Below the pieces are notes generated by a model. It was not told the origin of the DNA. It made no database searches and was given only the letters and a program-made list of their open reading frames with translations. Of a stretch of 64,000 nucleotides of DNA, positions 1 to 12,455 are shown piece by piece; position 1 is the first letter of the stretch, and the number at the start of each line of letters is the position of its first letter. Both the position numbers and the translations under genes were made by a program. Source of the DNA: Lingula anatina (lineage: Eukaryota > Brachiopoda > Lingulata > Lingulida > Lingulidae); NCBI RefSeq assembly GCF_001039355.2, contig NW_019775025.1:220081-284080 (forward strand), given 5' to 3'.

Positions 1-524
1 AGCCACACTGGGAAAATAAATCAACATATTTGGCATCCCCTCTTTCTCTCTCTATCACACATACGAATGAACACACACACACACACACACACACCAGATT
101 CCCTGAGCAGAAAACAGTAAAAATGAAACGAAGCAAAAAAACTCTACACACATGCAGTTTAAAAAACTTCATAAATATAGTATAAATCTCGTTACACAAG
201 AAGAAACTAACTGTCAAGACACACAATATACAAGATGCAAGAAATACACATTATCATATGATCAAGCAGAGCAATCATCATTCCATGGTGTATATTTCTA
301 TACAGCAAGCTTAGGAAAAGATAGGAAAAGATTAATGCCAGATGAAAACATTTAATAATATACAGACCATACTAAGAAGTGAACTGTATATAAAGGTAAC
401 TTTTCAACAGTGATCAAATTTAAAGTAAATATAAATCAATTTATCTATGAATATACAGTTTCATTGCTATCATCATTATATTTCATTAATACATACAGTA
501 TACAATGACACTGGAATGAAAAAG
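1..524. repeat. Diverged copy of 3111-3654 (intronic duplicate or haplotype copy)
   Basis: Bases 1-524 repeat 3111-3654 almost exactly, including the CT and CA microsatellites, with a few substitutions and differences in microsatellite length. The copy ends two bases before the single N at 526. Both copies lie in HERC4-like introns. The small divergence suggests either a tandem duplication or the second haplotype placed in line by the assembler. Confidence 0.85.
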
Positions 525-525
525 C

Positions 526-526
526 A
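526..526. other. Single-N assembly join
   Basis: A single N separates the duplicated block 1-524 from a GGCATC-rich stretch. Single Ns of this kind are typical scaffold joins of unknown size. Comparable joins are at 12456, 22244, 26567 and 51988. Confidence 0.8.
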
Positions 527-587
527 NGCCGGCATCGGCATCGCCATCGGCATCGGCGACGGTGACGACAGACGCAGGTGATGGCAA

Positions 588-617
588 TATGTACAGACAC
601 ATCTGTGTCTGTACATA
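588..617. repeat. Perfect 13-bp hairpin
   Basis: The arm TATGTACAGACAC at 588-600 is followed by a 4-base loop and its exact reverse complement at 605-617. It lies about 115 bp from the last visible HERC4-like exon, within the intron, and directly follows a GGCATC hexamer-rich stretch (529-560). No function is evident. Confidence 0.7.
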
Positions 618-732
618 AAAATTAGCTGCTGTACTCAAGCTAATTTTCTTCTGTTTTCCGATTACTTTAAAATGATCTCAGGTAATGCAGAGAAAACAAC
701 TCCATAATTAAGAGCAAATGGTGATAACTTAC

Positions 733-3188
733 CATCACTCGTCCTCCACAAACTTTTAGAAAGCCAGTATGGAAAGCTTCAAATTGTGTTTGCACAGATT
801 TGTTAAAGATGTGATCAATGTAGGCATCTATATATTGATGTCTGTAAATAGAAAGTACTGGTACAGCCAAAGGTTCACACCTAGAAACTAGACTAAGCGT
901 AATTTTTATTCTATTATGTCATTCTATCATCTACAATTTGTGTTAAATGCTTAAATGAAGGCAATTATTAACTATTTAAAGATAAAAAATTTCACCTGTT
1001 TTCGGCAGTGACATCAATGTTGGCTCCGTCTGGTATCAGTTCAATATGCTCTGGCTCTCCAAAGTTGTCTTGAACAATCTGTAAAAAATACAGTCAAAAC
1101 CTTCAAAACAGATAGCAATAACCCTCCTTAAAATGTTTCCTTTTATAAAGCATTTTACTTTGGTCATTCATTGTCAAAAGATAAGAAATAAGCTTACCAC
1201 AAAATTGAGGCAGAATGCTTCTTGAACATCATCTTCATAATCCAGGAGTTCTTGCATGTTTCTTAAAAAGAAAAAAATTCCCTTGGAATCATATGCATTT
1301 TTAGAGAATTGCCATTAAATGGATACTACCAGGGCATTCTATCCAATTTAAATACTTTCTAGAGCAGGTGCAACTGCACATTATCTTCAGGTCACATGAA
1401 TATTGTCTTTTAAAGCCAAGGCTAAAAGTTCTAAAATAGTCTCTCTCTCTCTGGGGTGAACTGAAGGTTAATCTTACTTGGCAACATCTGGCATGAGTTC
1501 CCTGAGGTCATCCATCACAACAGGTCTAGGAATGATAAAATTAAGTTATTATGCTTCAATAACACACAAAATACAGAATCATGGTTTAGGCTTAACTTTC
1601 ATAGGCAGATGTTTATGAAGCAACCTCACTTCACTCAACAAAATCTCTTTAATATCATCTCCCTCTACTTTGTCAACACAAAAATGCAAAAGATAAGGGG
1701 GGAGGGGGGATTACAATAAAGTTTCAGCTTTTGAACACAAAAACTAAATTTTAGTTGAAACTATTTTGATCATTTCTGGTAAAAACTGAAACATTTACTG
1801 CTTGGATTACAAATCAGATTTTAATCTGTAAAAAATTTTGAAAAAAATGATCATTATGTATCCCATACCTCTTCAGTAGTTTTTTGTAGAGTGCTTGAGG
1901 AAAAGGCAGATCAATGATTGTGTTGTTGTAAATGGCAAGACCACAGAGAACCCCAATAAGAAAGAACATGACCGGATCTTCAAATGTCTGCAAAGATATT
2001 CAATTATGAATTTATAGCAGATTTAAACTGGTAGAATATTAAACAAAAGAATGGTGTTAAATGAACCCCCAAAAGTTGACATAATGCTCCCCTACTATTC
2101 TGGGGGAAAAAGGATGGTATAGAATAATTTCCAAAATATTACCTTATAGTCACTGAAGCTTTTTCAGCATACAAAATAAAACTGCTAAATAAATGTTGTT
2201 GAGCCATACCTTGTTATTGAACCAAATCATTCGAGACTCTTCATAGTACCTAAACATGCCATATTTGGGGTCTAAGATTTCTCTCAACAGCAGCAAGAAA
2301 AACTCCTACAAAACCCCAAGATACAGTAAACAAAAATGACAAAACACATATGATGTAAGATAATGTGAAATTGTTGTCTTTTGGCAAGTGCTTCACTTAA
2401 AATCAAGAAACTTGATAAAATCAACTGGTGATCATATTACAATTCTAATTAAAATAAGCATTTCATTAATATAACAGTGGAACACCTTAATATAACCTGA
2501 TGTGTAAAAATCTAAAACAAGCATTAACACACAAACTTGGAAACTATAAGAACATACTCCATAAAAAATAATAATCATATAAACAAAGTCAAATAATAAA
2601 AAACATGGTCAAAATATGAAATAATTTTCAATTTGCAGACACCTTTCTCACTCCACCTTCATCCTGAGCTTCCTCACCCAAAAACACCACCTAGAACGAG
2701 AAAGCCAGAAATACCCTGAAGTAAAATCATGAATAAGCCATCACAACACACCAAACATACCTTTCTCACTCCCCCAGCATCCACAGCTTCTTCTCCCTTC
2801 ATTATCACCTAGAAAAAGTAAGCATACTCTCACCATGCAGATAACTTAAAAACCTTCTCAACATGCATATTTGTAGTAGAACTGGGTCAAAATTTTTATG
2901 CATAAGCACAAGTGCAAGCCAAAGCAAAATCTATTTTTCAAGCCACAGCAGGCCACGGCATCCCAAAGAAATTTACTTCAGCTTATTATTTAAAGAAATG
3001 GGATAATGATATTGTTTTCAATCATTATTGTTCACCAACAATATTTCATAGTGAAATAAGCAGTAAGAGTGCTGTCAGTAAGAGGAACAGGGGCAAAATT
3101 TTTTATAAAAAGCCACACTGGGAAAATAAATCAACATATTTGGCATCCCCCACTCCCCCTCTTTCTCTCTCTCTCACACATACGAACG

Positions 3189-3226
<38 letters not shown>

Positions 3227-6200
3227 AGATTCCCTGAGCAGAAAACAGTAAAAATGAAACGAAGCAAAAAACTCTACACACATGCAGTTTAAAAAACTTC
3301 ATAAATATAGTATAAATCTCGTTACACAAGAAGAAACTGACTGTCAAGACACACAATATACAAGATGCAAGAAATACACATTATCATATGATCAAGCAGA
3401 GCAATCATCATTCCATGGTGTATATTTCTATACAGCAAGCTTAGGAAAAGATAGGAAAAGATTAATGCCAGATGAAAACATTTAATAATATACAGACCAT
3501 ACTAAGAAGTGAACTGTATATAAAGGTAACTTTTCAACAGTGATCAAATTTAAAGTGGATATAAATCAATTTATCTATGAATATACAGATTCATTGCTAT
3601 CATCATTATATTTCATTAATACATACAGTATACAATGACACTGGAATGAAAAAGGAAGCAGTTATGTAACTATATAAATAAACTGCTGAAAGCTGCATGG
3701 GTGCTTACTTTGAGAGGTTTCTTGAAATCTGTGCTGCCTTGCTTTGCAAGCTGGTTTATTGTGTCTTGAACCACACTCCTGCGATCAATGTATAGCACCA
3801 AACACGGGTTGACAGGATCAATGGTTGGAATGAACAAACTGCTAAAGTTCCTCCGATGGACTTCATCAACAGCCAGCTAAGTGTCCACGTTAAAGCAATA
3901 ATAGTTCAAATTTAGCCAATGTCTGTCTTCCAAAAAGTCCGACATAGAAACGTGATATATTATTGGCACCCACTTTATCAATTTCTAAAATAAAATCATT
4001 AATATATATTAAAAATATAAATAAGAGACTGAAACCTAATACACTGTAATATTTCATCCTTTCTGTTCATTTTAAGTACCTTTCTGATGATGTGACTTAC
4101 CTGCATCTGCATCACTGCATCAGTGTGTAATAAAAGTGTTTTGGCTTGAGCATCAAACACGAAGGGAAAATTACAGAATGACAGCATACCACCAGAGCCC
4201 TGGGTAAAATTTTAAATAAAGAAATCCTAAAATAATCTATATGAAGTGGATATTGAATTAACAATAAACCTTATATGTGTAATCATTTAGGGGAAAATCA
4301 GTTATTTGATTGGTTATGAAATGCTATTAACATTTTGCTCAGAAAAAAATGAAAGGTCAAATACTCTCAAAAGAGGTACTTCTGGACAGCAATTTGTTAC
4401 ACCAGATTACTGCTACATTAACAACAGCACAATTAGCATAGTTCTCAATGTGGGGGATGAGTTGACGATATACTTGATTTTTTATGGGGGATGGAAGTAA
4501 GTAAATTTCATTTTAAAAAAATACGCTAAGGGATGGTTGCAAAACTGCAACTAGCAGCTGGAAAAAAATGATAAAGAAATTGAATGGACTTTTCAAAATC
4601 ATCTAACCTTTGATTGAATCCAGTTGACATAGTCGGCTCTGATGTCCACTTTGTCCTTTAATTCCCAGATGTAGAAACTGTCATATGGGATGATCTGTCC
4701 ACCACCATCATTTACCTAGATCAAACAAATAAAATACTTCAGTTCTATTTTCTTTTCACAGTAATATGCTCGTCTTAATTAAAGTGGCAACTATTGATCA
4801 TTATCTTAAAGGCAGATATAACTGACGATGATAAGAGAATCCTCTGTTCATCCTCAAAATCTAACGGAACAATACAAAAATGTGTAATTAGAACATTGCA
4901 ACAAGAGCCTTTTTAATATAAAAAATTGAATTCAAATCAAAGAAAGACACATACTGTATAAAGTTTCCTCAGAATCTCCATTGAAACATGCAATCCTTTC
5001 TGCCTAACCAGTACCTAGGTAGTAAAAATATCATTAAGAAATTTTATTCCTTATGGCAAATACCTTATCCTCATATTATATCTGAAGGATAACTTTATTT
5101 CACCAGTGTTGACTTGCTTTCAGAGGTAAATTAAAGCTCACGTAATGATTTGTCCAAAACAACTTGAAGTTTAACTATTATGTAACTGAATCCTTTGTAA
5201 GCTTTACAAAATACAAACTGAAACAAGTAAGCATACAGACTGCCTACCTCAAACTCATTCTTGGCATGAGGTTCTTGTAAAATGAACACTACACATTGTT
5301 TGTAAATCTGAAATAATATAAAATACCAGAAATGTATTATAAATAAATCAAACATTCAAATTCAATACAGAACCTTTCATTTATCTAAACCATAATTCAT
5401 TGATAAAGTATTCTAAAGCAATGCCAAGCTAGGAATACATGCACAGTAGAACTGGGAGAAAAAGAGGACTTTAAGTTAAAGAATCATAATGCAATATATG
5501 GGTTTTATAAAGATTTTTGTTCAAGTAATTCATAGTGGTGAAACACATCAAAACACTTACAGTGACAAGTTTTTTGAAATCTCTCGATCTGAGCTTTGAC
5601 CACCATTGATCTAAAAGAAAAGAAACAATAATCAGACATGTCTTACATTTCTGAACATCTGCACAAAGGCCTAGTTCATTTTGAGAATGACTTGTAATTA
5701 AACAAATATGATGCTTCACAATTTGACTTAGAAAAATAAAATAAAATAAATAAACAAAAAAATAAATAAATAAATAAAGAGGCAGACTTACCAATCACTT
5801 TTGTTGCTACCTTGTCTAAGCTGATAATGGACTGCCCAAATGGACAGATGATGGTACTGTAAAAATTAGGGTTTTCAAATATGTGGCAAAAGGGAAGCAC
5901 TAAATACAGTCTTATAGCTTCAATATCTGGTGGAGAAATAGGTAAACTGGGCAGTAGTTTTTGTTCCAATGTTGCACATATCTGAAAATGAATATCAGAG
6001 AAAAATCCCTGAATAAAAAATTGCATCCTTATTTCCTCAATCCATGGGTGATTCACCCAGTTGTAAATTATAGCTATGATATTCTGTAGATATAATGTAA
6101 GAGACTGCTATAATATTTTGTTTAATCATCCTTCTTCATACATTCTGCCAGTGATTCTAATTTATTGTAAGTGTGTTTTCCATCTTTATTACAATCATTT

Positions 6201-9200
6201 CAAGTTTCCATGCACTGCGCTTCATGTTGCAGATGTCAGCATCTGCTTCATTAGTGTCTAAAAAGTCAAAGGAGATGACAGATATTGCAAGGCATCCTGC
6301 TCATGATATACATACTTTCTCTACTCCAGTTGACGGAAGGAAAGGAGTTTAAATCGACTTACTTGATGGGATATTAAAGTATTTGGAGCATTTTTGAGCA
6401 TCTGAAAAATTTCTTGAGCAGCATCAAAGTCTATGCCATGGTTAAGCCTGCTACTTCCTAAATGTCTGTTATCACTGAAAATTTATATTTATACATAAAA
6501 GGATATTTTTTCATAAAATGCATTTCAAAAAAGTTCAGGGGTATCAACATGAAATTAAACTGCTACTCACTGTAAGACAACTAGATTATATTTCACCTTA
6601 TACTTTTATTCTAAATGAGAGATTTCTTTCTCAGTTGACATTACACAAAAAGAGTTCTTTCTAAATGTTTATATGCTATAAAGTATCTTTTAAATACTGA
6701 ATGAACCTACCGGAGTAAGAAAGAGCCATTTAAGCAAGACGCTGAAGAGAAAACCATCTCCAGGTCACTGGAATAAAGGAATAAAATATTTCAGAAACTA
6801 ATGTGTGAAACTGTTTAAATCATAAAAATGCATAAGATTCGGTTACAAATAAAACTGATGGAAAACATGGTCAATAGTTGAACAGTTCAACATTCCAATA
6901 CACAGGGAAAAGTTTTGTATATCTCAAAGCACAATAATATCATTATCTTTATTAACTGCACAACACAAAAATCATGATAATACACTCACAAAATCACTTC
7001 AGAGGCACTTAACTAGAGCCCAACATTTCGAAAACTTTCATGTGTAATCAAAATGACACATAGCAGTACTCACGCCGTCACCTCCAGTGGAAGTCTGGCG
7101 TCTTTCTGAACAGCCACACATCTCTCTACAACATCTTCATTCAATGTGAGTAAAGTATAATGTGGCTTCTGAGTCCGGAAATCTTCAGCACGCATGTGGA
7201 GATCAGGTTTGGCAGTGTACATAAAGCACTGATCCCCTCCACTGTAAATAGTCCTTATCACATATGCTTCTGATTTGGTGTCATCCACTTCCATGCTGCT
7301 ATCAGAACTGGACGGTCCATTGGTGACCACTGCAGGTACCCAAGGACCTTTCACTGTGGATGGACTATTGCAGTTACTGGTATTCCCTGTGCCCAACTGA
7401 CCACTGGCACCAAGTCCAAATGAATAAACCCTTCCTCTTAATGGCACCAGTGCTAGGGTATGTCTCCTGAAACAAGGACTTCATATTTAAATACTTACTA
7501 ATACACAGATAGTTCTCTGCTAAATTCTGGTGATCAAGTCATTGTCATGACTATGTAGTCTAGTGACTGAACAATTTAACATATCTGCAAAGTTTTGTGT
7601 GATCAGTAATGCTTTTCATGAAAATGATCTAGTATACATGATATTATACTAATATACATTAGCTACTTCATAATTAAGGAGGAAAAGTGATAACATGCAA
7701 AACAATATTTGTCATTTTCTCAAAAGAAAATATCTCCTGAATGTTACCTCCCACTTGCTATCTGAGTGACCTCGCTCCCCATCAGTTCAAACACTTTCCT
7801 AGGCAGCAGTTCGTTGTTTAAACTGTTGTGTCCCAGTTGGCCATGGGACCCAGCACCAAAAGTAAACACTCCACCCTCCTAAAAGAAAATAAATGTATTC
7901 ATTAAATACCTTTGTCTCATTGCAATTTACATCAGGCAAAATGCCATTGTATAGGAAACTAGTCTTGTTATTAAATATAACAGCTCTAACCGGAGTAATA
8001 TCAACTTAAACAAATAGCTGAATTTTTAAACCCAAGAGTCACACTTTCAAAATTTTGTCATTGATATGAAGAGGGAAGCAGATGTCAACAATGTTTAAAA
8101 TGTACCTGTGTCAGCAACACTGAGTGATCCTCTCCACAACATACATACTTGATTTTCTGATTTCTGACGGATTTTGCCAGTGTTGGAAAAAGTCGATCTA
8201 AAATAAAACAAATACTGGGTAAAATAGGGTAAATAATTACTAATCAACTGTTAAAACAAGACTGATAGTGCTCTGAAACACATTGTATAAGTGCTAACAA
8301 TATTGAGTATTCATAAAAAAAAAAATCATACCCTTAAAGTTTTTAAAAAATCTCGATTACCTTTTTCATCACCAAGGCCTAGCTGACCAAAACTAAAATG
8401 AAAAAGATAAAAGTAAATGTCATGAAAACTAATGAGGAAGTCCTCACATGAAACACATCAAAAATATATGGAAACTTAAAAGACATTAAAATGTGTTTAT
8501 TACATTCTTCTTTGCATCTATTATTATGCTTTATTTCAAGTAAGTTAATATAAATTTTCAATTATTACAAAAAAATCACATAAATTCAATATGACATTGC
8601 AAAATAACAGACCACATTGGTTGATAAAATTCTATTAGACCATACCCAGCACTACTCTTATTTTAAACAAAAAATGTATCACTATTTTATATCCAACTTA
8701 ACAGGCTGAGGTCTTACTTATTTTTTCCCCAGCCAAACAGGGTCCCTGACAAGGTCAATGCAAAACTATGGTGACCACCAGCGGCTATTTGACCAATAGG
8801 TAAACCTAGCATGCATTTTAGCTTCACTGGACAGTCCAGTCTGCCCTGAGGAAGATTGCCCATACCAAGCTGACCATGACTATGGTCACCGCACACAAAT
8901 ATACTGCCATCTGAAAATAAAGAAATTGAGAAGAAAATCTAAAATAATTTATTTACCATCAGGTTAATACTGATATATTTCAATTATAATGGTTTACATA
9001 TAAATATCCAGTGATGTGTAAAGAGAAATTGTGATTTGATACTTAAGATTCAAGGCATGACTTGTAAATTCTATGAAAGTAGCAATAAATCATCATATTA
9101 GCTTTAAGCACATCACAGATGATACAAGATGTTGCTTTCATATCATAAATTCACTTACATCATAATGCACTGTAACTATGCTAAATAGCCAAAAAGCACA

Positions 9201-10405
9201 GACTTATACGGTTACCTTGCCAACTTGTCTATAACAATTTGCCTCACCTCTTGTCAATATAACAGTATGCTTATCTCCACAGGCAACCTGTATAACACAG
9301 CTACTGGCACTGAATCCTTTCAACAACCTTGGCACTCTGTTAAAGTTTTTATCTGCTTCTCCTCTGCCCAACTGTCCATGAGAATTCTGTCCCCAGCTGT
9401 ACACTTGCTTGCTGTCAGTGACTGCTATGTTGTGATATGCTCCACATGCTATCAAACGTACCATTCCCGTCTCAAATGCACCAACTAGTTCTGAAACAGA
9501 GTAATAGACATAGAGTTGTCCATGACATCAAAGTAAACCTAGCAAAGTAAAAAGAATTTAGAATCAATCCCCCCCTCCCCACCAGGAACAGCCCAACCCC
9601 AAGGCACACTAAAATTAAAAAGTGCCTATGCACATCCCTGATGACGGGTCTACCAATCACCAAATTTTCAACATCCCAACTGTATTGATCTAGGAGTACA
9701 CAGAAAATACAAAGTGAAAAGAATTTAGAACTAACCGACCCCCCAGTGACAGCTCAACCCCAAGATGCACCAAAATTCTGAAATGCCCAAGGATATCCCT
9801 GATGTTAGATCTATCAATCCCCAAAGTTCCAGCTTCCGAACTCTGGTGGTCTAGGAGGAGAAAGCAGAAATTACTAACGCAAAGACATATGGACCCATAT
9901 GTCTTTGCGTCAGTAATTTCTGCTTTCTCCTCCTAACGCAAAGACATATGGACCCATAGACCCATGGATGGGCAGGACAACATGATTCCCAACATTTGTC
10001 TCAAAAGTGCAGGAATAAAAATATGTTTTTGAGAAAATTTTAAAGCAACATGGCACTGATGCCAAGCTACAATTACAAACTACAGAATTACATCTTGATA
10101 TTCAACCAATCTGTATAGTAGATACACAAGGTGAAAATGAACTTAAAAACAACATCAGAAAAGACAATACCTGGTTTACCACTGCTTTTCTCCTTCCCTA
10201 ACTGCCCATAAGTATTACTTCCACAGCTGTATAAGCTACCATCTTTCAATGCAATCAGTGTGTGCTCCAGACCACAGCTGATCTGTTGGATTTCTCTGCC
10301 TTGAAAAACCTCCAGTTGCTGAGGTTGTACTGCTTTTTGTTCTTCAGAGCCCCCTAGTCCAAGCTGACCTTGGGAGGCTCCACCCCAGCAAAACACAGCA
10401 GTCAT
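733..10405 (-). CDS. HERC4: HERC4-like E3 ubiquitin ligase (RCC1 repeats + HECT), 3' end off the window
   Basis: This is a HERC-family HECT ubiquitin ligase, expected to act in the cytosol. Coding exons, 5' to 3': 10405-10171, 9490-9248, 8910-8718, 8392-8361, 8197-8106, 7878-7748, 7466-7074, 6767-6711, 6474-6363, 5981-5792, 5610-5561, 5307-5248, 5014-4955, 4715-4608, 4199-4101, 3876-3709, then either 2808-2761 or 2690-2643, then 2305-2210, 1987-1869, 1525-1478, 1261-1198, 1078-996, 841-733. All have GT/AG borders and compatible phases, giving 930 codons. Seven RCC1 motifs of the type GQLGxGx fill the N-terminal ~380 residues. The middle and the HECT N-lobe ([39 protein letters not shown]) closely match human HERC4 as I remember it (1057 aa). 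The start is the ATG at 10405, just before the first RCC1 Cys-Trp-Gly. The last ~120 residues, including the catalytic Cys, are not in the window. HERC3 is the alternative paralogue. Confidence 0.93.
2643..2690 (-). CDS. HERC4-like alternative HECT exon B (48 nt)
   Basis: This exon encodes [16 protein letters not shown] and is homologous to exon A, 70 bp upstream in the gene. The acceptor (TTTCTCGTTCTAG) and the GTGTC donor are intact, and the phase is 0 on both sides. Nine of sixteen residues, including GEEA, D and GGVRK, are shared with exon A, while positions 2-4, 9 and 11 differ. Including both exons would keep the frame but duplicate the first strand of the HECT fold, so mutually exclusive use is more likely. 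The 70-bp spacer may be too short for efficient splicing between them. Confidence 0.82.
2761..2808 (-). CDS. HERC4-like alternative HECT exon A (48 nt)
   Basis: This exon encodes [16 protein letters not shown], the start of the HECT domain. It lies between an acceptor with a good pyrimidine tract (CTTACTTTTTCTAG) and a GTATG donor. It begins and ends in phase 0 and joins in frame to the upstream exon ending KKPLK and the downstream exon starting EFFLLLL. It is the same length and phase as the exon at 2643-2690 and encodes the homologous peptide, so the two are best read as alternatives. The AVDAGGVRK half is closest to vertebrate HERC4 as I recall it. Confidence 0.85.
9560..9890. repeat. Two-unit tandem repeat (~165 bp) in a HERC4-like intron
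   Basis: Two diverged units start near 9566 and 9731. Each carries a C-run followed by a box like CAGGAACAGCCCAACCCC, then a CACACTAAAATT or CACCAAAATT box, an ATCCCTGATG box and a GATCTA box. The same box order recurs at 39745-40810, so this belongs to a dispersed, tandemly built repeat family. It contains no coding potential. Confidence 0.6.
9852..9957. repeat. 41-bp fold-back palindrome plus a third partial copy
   Basis: The left arm 9852-9892 and right arm 9895-9935 are reverse complements with one mismatch and a 2-base spacer. The core motif ACGCAAAGACATATGGACCC then occurs a third time, in direct orientation, at 9935-9954. It sits at the end of the ~165-bp repeat units in the first coding intron of the HERC4-like gene. 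It could form a cruciform or be a template-switch product. Confidence 0.8.
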
Positions 10406-11450
10406 GATCAATAAAGATCTTGAGGTGACTGGTTTCTTGTTGCTTACATCTCCATATTTGGTTTTAGGTTACACTGTTTGTTTTTACTGTGACACAATTC
10501 CTGAAATATAAATTCATAAGTTAAAGTAGATGGACTAAGAACTGCAGAGTTATTATCAATATAAATATAAATAAACCTACTTTAAAATTCACATAACTAT
10601 ATATTCATTGCTACATTCTGACAATACATAATTATTATATATTAGGTATATTGTTTACCTTTCAGTCAATTCAATTTTTCATAATGATCCCAACACATAT
10701 GCAGAGCACATAATCCTATAACATGTTCCAGTAAGATCCCTTTCTGCTTTTGAAAGCAATTTATTGACTTCTATAACTTTCATACAGCTGTCATCAAAAG
10801 TGATCAAAACACTAATCCTGGTGGGCTGATCCAGTAGTTATATGAAACTTTACAGCAGACAATAAGAATCAGTACAAAATGATCCCTGAACCTAAAAAAA
10901 CTAACGGAATGTCGCCTGTGTTTACTAAAAACATAAAAAATATAGACAACATATGTGTTATGACTACAATTACTATTGTAGGTTTTTATTCCACCTCATC
11001 GATGGTATAATAAAAAACTAACCTGTGATAACGAAGAATGCGTTTGAGGTTGACTTAAAGTGATAACAATGGGAGAGCGTTCTCCGAGGTAAAATATGTC
11101 ACAAATATCGACTTGATCAGTTGTCAAAGTTGAAAAACAAACAAGCTGAGTGCATGAGAGACTGTCCGAGTTGGAAGGTCACTGACCATTGTTATTTGGT
11201 TTATAGAGCCTAATTGGCATAAATTGAAGTTAGTTCTTTTCTGTCCTTTAAAGACTGAATCTGGAAACCTTTAGAGACTTTAATCCGTTATTACAGTATA
11301 TTTACCTAGTTCATGCAGTTCACGCAGGCGGCCTTAGAATCGACTAGACTTTACTGTTAACTCACGTAATTTCTCGCGTGAACAGAAAGAGAAGCTCCGA
11401 CTTATTCTGAGAGCCGTGCCCGTTCAGGGCAGAAACCACTAAATGGACCA
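10406..11450 (-). promoter_or_regulatory. HERC4-like 5' UTR and probable promoter region
   Basis: Upstream of the ATG at 10405 the minus strand reads back to an acceptor (TTATATTTCAG) with the exon ending at 10500, so the first coding exon probably carries 95 nt of 5' UTR. A matching donor (ATCACAG followed by GTTAGT) is at 11021-11022 and would end a non-coding first exon starting somewhere in 11023-11400. The zone 11040-11420 is locally richer in CG dinucleotides than its surroundings, as expected near a promoter. No clear TATA box is seen. The exact transcription start cannot be set from sequence alone. Confidence 0.45.
11333..11373. repeat. Short dispersed repeat shared with 14146-14186
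   Basis: A block beginning CTTAGAATCGACTAGA and ending near TTTCTC is shared, with a few changes, between 11333-11373 (upstream of the HERC4-like gene) and 14146-14186. At the second site it lies between two direct repeats of about 95 bp (14040-14132 and 14189-14284). Its origin is unknown. Confidence 0.6.
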
Positions 11451-11734
11451 ACCACCGACTGTTGTTTGAAAGCTTGCATTCACTGTTACTGCTCTCCGAC
11501 CACGCTACTTGCTTTGGACTTCATTGTATATAGTTTCTGCTTCCCTGTCCTGTACTGACATGTGTCACATTTTAGTCCCCACATATGCTCTCTGCCACTT
11601 TTCCCAAACCACTGATCGAGCCAGTGCACTCGGCTGTATGCTCTGACAAGACTTTGTTGACCAGATTGACATTTTTTTCTGCTGAAACCAACTTGTATTC
11701 ATTATCTTGGGGTTGTGACTGGCTACTGGACAAA

Positions 11735-11990
11735 TTAACTCTCTGGCTGGGTCCTCCTAGGTCTAAGTGTGACGGGTGCATCAGGATTGCTGCTAAGGGT
11801 TGTTGGTGGCCCGACAGGGGGTGGAGAGGAGGCTCCCTGGTACAACTCTTGGCTGGGTCTGATGTATCTTCTCACAACGGACTCTGGAGGCCTTTCAGAC
11901 TCCTGTCTTCTAAAGGCTAGCATGTGTCCCTTCACAAATACACTTTTTCTTCGTTTTTTCCAGCTACCTTTACCGTCACGGCATTAATTG
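11735..11990 (-). CDS. Possible terminal exon encoding a basic, proline-rich tail
   Basis: On the minus strand an open frame of about 75 codons ends at a TAA at 11735. It starts with a basic stretch (SWKKRRKSVFVKGHM) and continues with RPPES, RRYIRPSQELYQG and SSPPPVGPPTT, ending TLRPRRTQPES. The composition resembles the cytoplasmic tail of a membrane protein. No convincing acceptor with a pyrimidine tract precedes it, and I found no partner exon between 12000 and 17600. It could be a decayed exon or chance. I do not recognise a family. Confidence 0.2.
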
Positions 11991-12279
11991 TACATGTACA
12001 TGTGGTAAGCAAGTGACTACTGTCCTCACACAAACAAACAACAGTTGTGACAATTAGCCTTGCACTTGAGTTTCAGTAATTTTTAAATGTTTTTAAATCT
12101 TTTTATCAGTAATTTTCCACTTTTCTCACTTTATTCGTCAGCAAAGTGCACTTAAAAACTAGTCACAACCAGTCAAGATGTTTATCTCAGATTTTCACAC
12201 ATGTCCAGCATCATGTGTCCAAATTTCAACACAAATTGAAGCAAATTCAGGCACAGATATGGAAGCGTGTAAGGGTCAC

Positions 12280-12430
12280 AACACCAACACCAAAAAGAAA
12301 GCTCACAACACCAACACCAAAAAGAAGACTCACAACACCAACACCAAAAAGAAAGCTCACAACACCAACACCAAAAAGAAAGCTCACAACACCAACACCA
12401 AAAAGAAAGCTCACAACACCAAACAAAGAG
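12280..12430. repeat. 27-bp minisatellite (~5 copies)
   Basis: Copies of a 27-bp unit built from ACAACACCAACACC and AAAAAGAAAG run tandemly and end 26 bp before the single N at 12456. The assembly break may reflect collapse or ambiguity of the array. All frames are open through it because the unit length is a multiple of three, so the apparent repeat ORFs are not taken as genes. Confidence 0.85.
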
Positions 12431-12455
12431 CGTTTTAAACAAACCTGAGTATCAT

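Noticed and set aside
2912-3292. 126-codon plus-strand frame through the CA repeat
   Set aside because: Driven by a CA microsatellite (poly Thr-His) within a HERC4-like intron; no coding character.
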